Assembly: GCF_007680845.1 (NCBI RefSeq)
Contig: NZ_VEIY01000001.1
Coordinates: 504,227-568,226, forward strand
DNA length: 64,000 bases
From: Curtobacterium pusillum
GTDB taxonomy: Bacteria; Actinomycetota; Actinomycetes; Actinomycetales; Microbacteriaceae
Direction of reading: 5' to 3'
Shown here piece after piece: positions 59,092 through 64,000 of this stretch. Each line of letters starts with the position of its first letter. Position 1 is the stretch's first letter. The translations under genes and the position numbers were made by a program. The notes under the pieces were generated by a model, which had not been told where the DNA came from, made no database searches, and was given only the letters and a program-made list of their open reading frames with translations.

Positions 59092-59565
59092 CTAGGGAAC
59101 CCAGCAGTCGTGGATCAAGCCGGTCACGCCCCGGGACACGGTGTTCACAGCCGTCGTGATGCTCCGGGTGCGCTGCTCGGACGCGGGGACCTGGATCTCC
59201 TTCCAGCCGACGATCGTGTACGACTTGTCGAGCACCTGGACGGCGCACTTCGCGACCGTGCCCGGGTCGACGGAGATCTGCGTGTGCACGACCGTCCGGT
59301 GCGCGTCCACGACCTGGTAGCCGACGTCGTCGGTGTCCAGCCCGTGACTCGTCTGCCCCGGGCCGGCCCAGATGACCCACACCGCGAAGACCACGGCGAC
59401 GGCGACGGCACCGACGATGCCGATGAAGCGGCCGCGTCGGAGACGGCCGGGGGTGCGGCCGTAGCGGTCGTCCAGCGTCGCGGTGGTGCTGGCGGACGGC
59501 TGAGGTGCCGGTCGGGCGTGCGGTTCGGACAGTTCGGGGCTCCCGGGGTGATTATCCTGATGCAA
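59092..59565 (-). CDS. DUF4307 membrane protein
   Basis: 157 residues from TTG 59565; the start is uncertain because no ATG/GTG lies nearby and no clear Shine-Dalgarno exists. Signature LDDRYGRTPGRLRRGRFIGI begins the conserved part. One membrane helix (about 45-66, VGAVAVAVVFAVWVIWAG) anchors an outer domain with SHGLDTDDVGYQVVDAHRTV and CAVQVLDKSYTIVGWKEIQV. DUF4307 is common in actinobacteria; function unknown. Diverges from mca, which is also its usual neighbour. Confidence 0.8.
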   Translation of the reverse strand: MHQDNHPGSPELSEPHARPAPQPSASTTATLDDRYGRTPGRLRRGRFIGIVGAVAVAVVFAVWVIWAGPGQTSHGLDTDDVGYQVVDAHRTVVHTQISVDPGTVAKCAVQVLDKSYTIVGWKEIQVPASEQRTRSITTAVNTVSRGVTGLIHDCWVP

Positions 59566-59649
59566 GGGTAGTTCACGCGTCCCTGTGCGCCGCCCGCGTC
59601 CACCGTGCGCCCCCCGCGCACCACCGCGCACGATCTGTGAGGAACCACC

Positions 59650-60540
59650 GTGCCGTACCGCCTGCTGGCCGTCCACGCCCACCCCGACGACGAGTCGAGC
59701 AAGGGAGCGGCGACGGCGGCGAAGTACGCGGCCGAGGGCAACGAGGTCCTCGTGGTGTCCTGCACCGGCGGCGAGGCCGGGGACATCCTCAACGAGCGGC
59801 TCGGCGAACCGGCCACCAGCCGCGCCCACCGGGACATGGCGGGGTACCGCCGCACCGAGATGGCCGCAGCGCAGGCAGCGCTCGGGATCGACCACCTGTG
59901 GCTCGGCTACCACGACTCCGGTCTGCCGGACGCCGAGAAGGGCGAGACCGTGCGCCCCGGCACGTTCTCCACGGTACCGCTGGAGTACTCCACCGAGGCC
60001 CTGGTCCGGGTGATCCGGCGCTTCCGTCCGCACGTGCTCGTCACCTACGACGAGAACGGCGGCTACCCGCACCCCGACCACATCCGCACGCACGAGGTGT
60101 CCGTGGCCGCCTGGCGCGACGCCGCCGACCCGACGAAGTACCCGTCCGCCGGCGAGCCGTGGGCGATCGCGAAGCTCTACTACGAGCGCACGATGAACCC
60201 CCGCCGGTTCCGCACGATCTTCGAGGCCCTGCAGGAACGCGACCCGGACAGCCCCGCGATCGAGCAGCTCCGCGAGTGGGTCGAACGGTTCGCCGACCGA
60301 CCAGACCTCGCCACCACCCACGTCGACGTGCACGAGTACTTCGACGCCCGCGACGCCGCGCTGCGCGCCCACGCCAGCCAGGTGCCGCCGGACAGCGCGT
60401 TCTTCTACTGGCCGAACGACCTCCTCGCGACGGTGTGGCCGACCGAGGACTACCAGCTCGTCGAGGCACGCGTGCCGACGTCGACGCCGGAGTCCGACCT
60501 CTTCGCGGGGATCCCGGCAGACGAGGACACCACTGCGTGA
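59650..60540 (+). CDS. mca: Mycothiol S-conjugate amidase
   Basis: 296 residues from GTG 59650 after GAGGAACC. PIG-L/LmbE fold with zinc motif HAHPDDESSKGAAT and third-ligand region GGYPHPDHIRTHEVSVAAW; GTRVSCTGGEAGDILNERL-type segment (VVSCTGGEAGDILNERL) and KLYYERTMNPRRFRTI distinguish Mca from the deacetylase MshB. It cleaves mycothiol conjugates of toxins to mercapturic acids, a detoxification route restricted to actinobacteria. Stop overlaps the next small gene's start (GTGA). Confidence 0.94.
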   Translation: MPYRLLAVHAHPDDESSKGAATAAKYAAEGNEVLVVSCTGGEAGDILNERLGEPATSRAHRDMAGYRRTEMAAAQAALGIDHLWLGYHDSGLPDAEKGETVRPGTFSTVPLEYSTEALVRVIRRFRPHVLVTYDENGGYPHPDHIRTHEVSVAAWRDAADPTKYPSAGEPWAIAKLYYERTMNPRRFRTIFEALQERDPDSPAIEQLREWVERFADRPDLATTHVDVHEYFDARDAALRAHASQVPPDSAFFYWPNDLLATVWPTEDYQLVEARVPTSTPESDLFAGIPADEDTTA

Positions 60541-60863
60541 GCACCACCTGGGCGGCACTCGCCGCCACCCCCAGCCCGAGCCCGACCTCGACCGTCCCCG
60601 ACGTCGACGTCACCCCCGGTGTCGCGGGCTTCATCGCGATCGCGGTCGTCGCCGTCGTGACGATCCTGCTCGTCATCGACATGACGCGGCGCATCCGCCG
60701 GACCCGCTACCGCGCGGAGATCCGGGAGCGGCTCGAGGCGGAGGCGAACGGCACCGCGAGCGCCGACGGGTACGACCGCGACGGCGTCGCGACCGACGAA
60801 CCGGAACGGCGGGCGGCCGAGGACGGCCGAGCCGACGTCGGGGACGACACCGAACGCGGGTAG
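60537..60863 (+). CDS. Small single-pass membrane protein next to mca
   Basis: 108 residues from GTG 60537, coupled to mca. A Pro/Ser/Thr-rich start, one membrane helix (about 29-49, AGFIAIAVVAVVTILLVIDM), then a very basic stretch RRIRRTRYRAEIRERLEAEA and an acidic tail. Proteins of this shape follow mca in several actinobacteria; no function is known. Confidence 0.75.
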   Translation: MSTTWAALAATPSPSPTSTVPDVDVTPGVAGFIAIAVVAVVTILLVIDMTRRIRRTRYRAEIRERLEAEANGTASADGYDRDGVATDEPERRAAEDGRADVGDDTERG

Positions 60864-60875
60864 ACGCGTCCGATC

Positions 60876-60923
60876 GACGGTCTGGAGGCGCGGCGCGGGC
60901 CCGCACCGTGCCTCCAGTCCGTC
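60876..60923. repeat. 48-bp palindrome, CTGGAGGCGCGG family, copy 6
   Basis: Symmetric about GGGCCC with two mismatches and one G-T pair. Lies between the mca operon and the convergent hemolysin III gene. Confidence 0.88.
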
Positions 60924-60947
60924 AGCCGCTCACGTGAGCCGCGCGCG

Positions 60948-61667
60948 TCACCGGACCGGGTGGAGCGCCACGATGAGCACACCGGCCCACTGCGCGGCGA
61001 ACGCGACCACGGTGAGCGCATGGAACACCTCGTGGAACCCGAACACCGTCGGCGAGGGGTTCGGCCGCTTGAAGCCGTACACGAGCGCGCCGATGACGTA
61101 CGCGAGGCCGCCGGACAGGACGAGCACGGTCATCGGGACGCTCGCGGCGAAGAACTGCGGGAGCAGACCGAGCGCCGCGCACCCGAGCACGAGGTAGATC
61201 GGCACGTACAGCCACCGCGGTGCCCCGATCCAGAGCACCCGGAACGCGATGCCGAGCGCTGCGCCGGACCACATCACCCACAGCACGACGACCATGAGCG
61301 TGTGCGGCAGCGCACAGATCGCCACCGGTGTGTACGTGCCGGCGATGAGCAGCAGGATGTTCGTGTGGTCGATGCGCTTCAGCACGGCCTTGACCGTCGG
61401 GCCCCAGGGGAAGCGGTGGTAGGTCGCCGAGACACCGAACATCGCCAACGACGTCGCCATGAACACCGCGCTGCCGACCTTCGCCGCGGGGGAGCCGGCG
61501 AGGGCGATGAGGACGATGCCCATCGCGGCGGCGAACGGGAACGCCCCGAGGTGGATCCACCCGCGCCAGGCCGGGCGGGGTTCCACGGCCGGACCGGGGC
61601 CGACCGAGGCGGCCTCTTCGGTGAAGGGGACGTGCGGGAGGGCTCCGGTGTCGTGCTCGGCGTGCAT
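60948..61667 (-). CDS. Hemolysin III/PAQR family membrane protein
   Basis: 239 residues with seven membrane helices after a 40-residue N-terminal tail. Signatures: SATYHRFPWGPTVKAVLKRI, DHTNILLLIAGTYTPVAICA and, in the last loop, FGFHEVFHALTVVAF, whose histidines together with the first HR form a zinc site in PAQR relatives. The name comes from a Bacillus cereus protein; haemolysis is not implied. TACGGT ends 6 nt before ATG 61667 (61674-61679, minus). Confidence 0.92.
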   Translation of the reverse strand: MHAEHDTGALPHVPFTEEAASVGPGPAVEPRPAWRGWIHLGAFPFAAAMGIVLIALAGSPAAKVGSAVFMATSLAMFGVSATYHRFPWGPTVKAVLKRIDHTNILLLIAGTYTPVAICALPHTLMVVVLWVMWSGAALGIAFRVLWIGAPRWLYVPIYLVLGCAALGLLPQFFAASVPMTVLVLSGGLAYVIGALVYGFKRPNPSPTVFGFHEVFHALTVVAFAAQWAGVLIVALHPVR

Positions 61668-61673
61668 GCCCCG

Positions 61674-61679
61674 ACCGTA
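61674..61679 (-). promoter_or_regulatory. -10 element (TACGGT on minus strand) of the hemolysin III gene
   Basis: Ends 6 nt before ATG 61667 on the minus strand; leaderless spacing. Confidence 0.5.
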
Positions 61680-61743
61680 CGGTCCGCCGCCGAACGATTG
61701 CCGAACAGCTCGGCGGCGTGGCTGGTTCGGAGGTCCGGTGGAC

Positions 61744-61749
61744 TATGTT
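61744..61749 (+). promoter_or_regulatory. -10 element (TATGTT), leaderless promoter of uppS
   Basis: TATGTT ends 6 nt before GTG 61756; this decides the start over a later ATG at 61843. Confidence 0.55.
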
Positions 61750-61755
61750 CGTCCC

Positions 61756-62541
61756 GTGACCGGCAGGGTGGGATGGGCAGGACGAGGGATCCTCTACCGC
61801 GCCTACCAGAGTCGTATCCGCCGGCAGATCGACGGTGCGGCCATGCCGAAGCACGTCGCCATGATCGTGGACGGCAACCGTCGCTGGGCGAAGCAGCTCG
61901 GCCTCGAGTCCGCCGCACACGGCCACCGCGCCGGCGCCGCCAAGATCCCGGAGTTCCTGACCTGGTGCGACGACCTCGGCATCGAGGTCGTGACGCTCTA
62001 CCTGCTGTCCTCGGACAACCTGACGGGTCGGGGCGGCGACGAGCTCGAGCAGCTCGTCGGGATCATCGCCGACCTGGCCGGCACGCTCTCCGACCACCGC
62101 GACTGGCGCGTGCAGCACGTCGGGTCGAACGAGGGGCTCCCGGAGTCGCTGGTGTCCGCCCTCGAGCAGGCCGAGCGCCGGACCGCCGACCACACCGGCC
62201 TGCACATCAACCTCGCGGTCGGGTACGGCGGACGCCGCGAGATCGCCGACGCCATGCGGAGCATCGTGCAGGCCCACGGCGAGGGCGGCGGCACCCTCGA
62301 CACCCTGGCCGAGGTCCTCACCCCCGAGCTCATCGGCGACCACCTCTACACGCAGGGCCAGCCCGACCCGGACCTGGTCATCCGGACCTCGGGTGAACAA
62401 CGGCTGTCGGACTTCATGCTGTGGCAGAGCGCGCACAGCGAGTTCTACTTCGTGGAGGCGTTCTACCCGGACCTCCGCGAGGTCGACTTCCTCCGCGCAG
62501 TCCGTGACTTCGGGCTGCGCTCCCGGCGCTTCGGCGGATAG
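61756..62541 (+). CDS. uppS: Isoprenyl (polyprenyl/decaprenyl diphosphate) synthase, UppS family
   Basis: 261 residues from GTG 61756. The catalytic Asp and substrate-binding motif are in HVAMIVDGNRRWAKQLGLES and AHGHRAGAAKIPEFL; the C-terminal DLVIRTSGEQRLSDFMLWQS with HSEFYFVEAFYPDLREVDF is diagnostic of cis-prenyltransferases. It makes the long-chain polyprenyl carrier for peptidoglycan and cell-wall sugars. The N-terminal 29 residues before MPKHVAMIVDG are basic and typical of actinobacterial members. Substrate chain length is not deducible. Confidence 0.95.
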   Translation: MTGRVGWAGRGILYRAYQSRIRRQIDGAAMPKHVAMIVDGNRRWAKQLGLESAAHGHRAGAAKIPEFLTWCDDLGIEVVTLYLLSSDNLTGRGGDELEQLVGIIADLAGTLSDHRDWRVQHVGSNEGLPESLVSALEQAERRTADHTGLHINLAVGYGGRREIADAMRSIVQAHGEGGGTLDTLAEVLTPELIGDHLYTQGQPDPDLVIRTSGEQRLSDFMLWQSAHSEFYFVEAFYPDLREVDFLRAVRDFGLRSRRFGG

Positions 62542-62569
62542 TCGGTTCGTCCCGCACGGGGCGTCCCAG

Positions 62570-62575
62570 TAGACT
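62570..62575 (+). promoter_or_regulatory. -10 element (TAGACT) of the aminotransferase gene
   Basis: TAGACT predicts a start near 62582 with a short leader holding GGAAGG (62598-62603) before GTG 62610. Confidence 0.55.
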
Positions 62576-62609
62576 CACAGGGTTTTTCGTCCCACGGAAG
62601 GTTGCCCCT

Positions 62610-63719
62610 GTGAACATCCCCGAGTACGCCGCCGGGTTCGCCGAGGAGCCCGGCTACCTCGACCACGCCGCGTTCGGTCCGGTGCAGACCGCGGTCCTCG
62701 AGGAGCAGCGCGTGCTCGGGACGATCCAGGAACACCTGCGGTTCGGCGCGATGGAGACGCTCGACGAGCAGGACGCCCGGGTCCGCACCGTCGCCGCGCG
62801 CCTGGTCGGCCGGCGCGAGGACCAGGTCGTCTCGCAGACCGCGACCACGCCGGGCCTGCTGCACACCGCGTTCGGACTCACCGGCGGCGTGCTCGTGTCC
62901 GCCGACGAGTACCCGTCGCTGCCGCTCGCCCTCGCCAGTGCCGCGTCGGCCACCGGCGGCCGGGTCCAGCCGGTCGTGATCGAGTCGGGTGCCGGGTGGA
63001 TGACCCCGTCGCTGATCGAGTCGCGCCTGACCGACGACGTCACCGCGGTCGCGTTGTCCCTCGTGGACTGGCAGACCGGCTACCTCGCCGACCTCGCCGC
63101 GATCCGGGAGGTCATCGGCGACCGCCTGCTCATCGTCGACGCCATCCAGGGCTTCGGCGTCGTGGACGCACCGTACGAGGTCGCCGACGTCGTCGCCACC
63201 GGCGGGCAGAAGTGGCTGCACGCCGGGTGGGGGACGGGCTTCGCAGCGTTCAGCGACCGGGCCCTGAACCGCCTGCGTCCGGCGCTCTCCGGTCCGCACG
63301 GTACGACCGGCTGGCCGACCGAGGTGCCCTCCGTCCGACCCGGGGCTGCCGGCTACCAGATGTCGCGCGTCGACCCGGTGTCGCAGGCCCGGATGGCGGT
63401 GTCGCTCGACCGGCTGACCGCGGTCGGTGTCGCGGCGGTCGAGGAGCGCGTCGCGGACCGGGTCGAGCGGGTGTTCGACATCGCCGACGAGTTCGGGCTC
63501 TCGGTGGAGTCCAGCCGCGACCCGCGGGAGCGCGCCGGGATCGTGGTGCTCCGGCCGCCGCAGGGGCGGCTCACGGCGTTGTCGGCCGCGCTGCACAACC
63601 ACGGGGTCACCGTGACGACGCGGCTCGGGGTCGCTCGGGTGTCGGTGTTCGCGTCCACGACGGACGAGACGCTCGACATGTTCCGCGACGCCTGCTTGTC
63701 GTACGCCACGATGCAGTAG
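62610..63719 (+). CDS. Aminotransferase class V-fold PLP-dependent enzyme
   Basis: 369 residues from GTG 62610. Fold-type I PLP enzyme: YLDHAAFGPVQTAVLEEQ at the start, the aspartate region DRLLIVDAIQGFGVVDAPYE and the Schiff-base lysine in VVATGGQKWLHAGWGTGFAA. The C-terminal small domain ends HNHGVTVTTRLGVARVSVFA. Relatives include cysteine desulfurases and kynureninase-like enzymes, but no cysteine desulfurase active-site cysteine loop is evident, so an aminotransferase or lyase of unknown substrate is the safest call. Confidence 0.87.
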   Translation: MNIPEYAAGFAEEPGYLDHAAFGPVQTAVLEEQRVLGTIQEHLRFGAMETLDEQDARVRTVAARLVGRREDQVVSQTATTPGLLHTAFGLTGGVLVSADEYPSLPLALASAASATGGRVQPVVIESGAGWMTPSLIESRLTDDVTAVALSLVDWQTGYLADLAAIREVIGDRLLIVDAIQGFGVVDAPYEVADVVATGGQKWLHAGWGTGFAAFSDRALNRLRPALSGPHGTTGWPTEVPSVRPGAAGYQMSRVDPVSQARMAVSLDRLTAVGVAAVEERVADRVERVFDIADEFGLSVESSRDPRERAGIVVLRPPQGRLTALSAALHNHGVTVTTRLGVARVSVFASTTDETLDMFRDACLSYATMQ

Positions 63720-63740
63720 CGCGCGGCGCGCTGCGCGGTC

Positions 63741-63760
63741 TCTGTCGCGAGAGCGACAGA
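63741..63760. terminator. Terminator hairpin after the aminotransferase gene
   Basis: TCTGTCGC and GCGACAGA form an 8-bp stem capped by a GAGA tetraloop. The remaining 240 bp to the window end contain no gene but a rightward promoter. Confidence 0.65.
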
Positions 63761-63894
63761 TCCCCGCGGACAGTTCGCGGCAATCCGTCGCTTTCGCGAG
63801 GGGGCCGCCGGACCTCCCGTCAGCCGCGGTGCGCGTTCACGCGACCGTAACCTGCGGAACAGCGTGTCGCGTGTCGCCTGTCGGGGGTCGGACG

Positions 63895-63900
63895 TAGCTT
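63895..63900 (+). promoter_or_regulatory. -10 element (TAGCTT) with a hairpin at the expected transcript 5' end
   Basis: TAGCTT predicts a start near 63907, exactly where ATCGGGC (63907-63913) pairs with GCCCGAT (63919-63925). A transcript entering the next, unseen region would begin with this hairpin. Confidence 0.4.
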
Positions 63901-64000
63901 GTCCCCATCGGGCACCGCGCCCGATCGAAGCGGCCACAGTCGGTGCTTCGGGACCCGCTCCACGGCCGCGTTCGAGGACATGGACCGGGCCGATCGCGGC

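Noticed and set aside
63772..63900. Further gene at the right edge
   Set aside because: No open frame with coding character; the region looks like a terminator followed by a promoter for a gene beyond the window.

Overview
The window is about 70% G+C. It carries a mycothiol-conjugate amidase gene, a DUF501-eno-ftsB neighbourhood, GTG/TTG starts and very short intergenic gaps. This points to an actinobacterium, most likely Microbacteriaceae and perhaps Curtobacterium; the genus is inferred from gene content only. About 60 protein genes and one tRNA are supported. No insertion sequence, prophage, integrase or CRISPR array was seen.

Layout. 1-3546: end of a sugar catabolism operon (Gfo/Idh oxidoreductase, TIM-barrel isomerase, ROK regulator, zinc polyol dehydrogenase). 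3656-10832: MFS transporter, glmU, prs, a PrmC-like methyltransferase, a membrane molybdopterin oxidoreductase and a small membrane protein. 10969-15836: gndA and gntK diverge; then a SHOCT protein, a histidine kinase/response regulator pair and the wreck of a toxin-antitoxin pair. 15924-28390: a hexuronate locus. LacI regulator and uxaC run leftwards. An ABC binding protein with two permeases, two TIM-barrel isomerases, a Gfo/Idh oxidoreductase, uxuB and manD run rightwards from a shared control region holding a nested palindromic operator. 28423-32356: a charged repeat protein, a second two-component pair and a secreted protein. 32659-45722: housekeeping (rplY, pth, mfd, nhaA, mazG, hisS, eno, ftsB, DUF501, NDH-2, tRNA-Leu). 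45843-63719: AraC regulator, ThrE exporter, acyl-CoA synthetase, an Ig-like membrane protein, lemA-htpX, a YcaQ-like glycosylase, AI-2E transporter, ilvA, greA, mca, hemolysin III, uppS and a class V aminotransferase-like protein.

How the genes work together. UxaC (glucuronate to fructuronate), UxuB-like reductase (fructuronate to mannonate) and ManD (mannonate to 2-keto-3-deoxygluconate) form a complete upper hexuronate pathway, fed by an ABC importer without its own ATPase. KDG kinase and aldolase are not in the window. gndA and gntK connect gluconate to the pentose phosphate pathway.

Non-coding structure is the most distinctive part. A long palindrome family built on CTGGAGGCGCGG / CCGCGCCTCCAG occurs about ten times, mostly between genes. 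Many genes have a NANNNT hexamer ending 6-7 nt before the start codon and no Shine-Dalgarno, the signature of leaderless transcripts. Other items are a 36-bp nested LacI operator, phased GGCAAC half-sites, a 20-bp palindrome before a two-component system, and a tRNA with anticodon UAA but a short variable arm.
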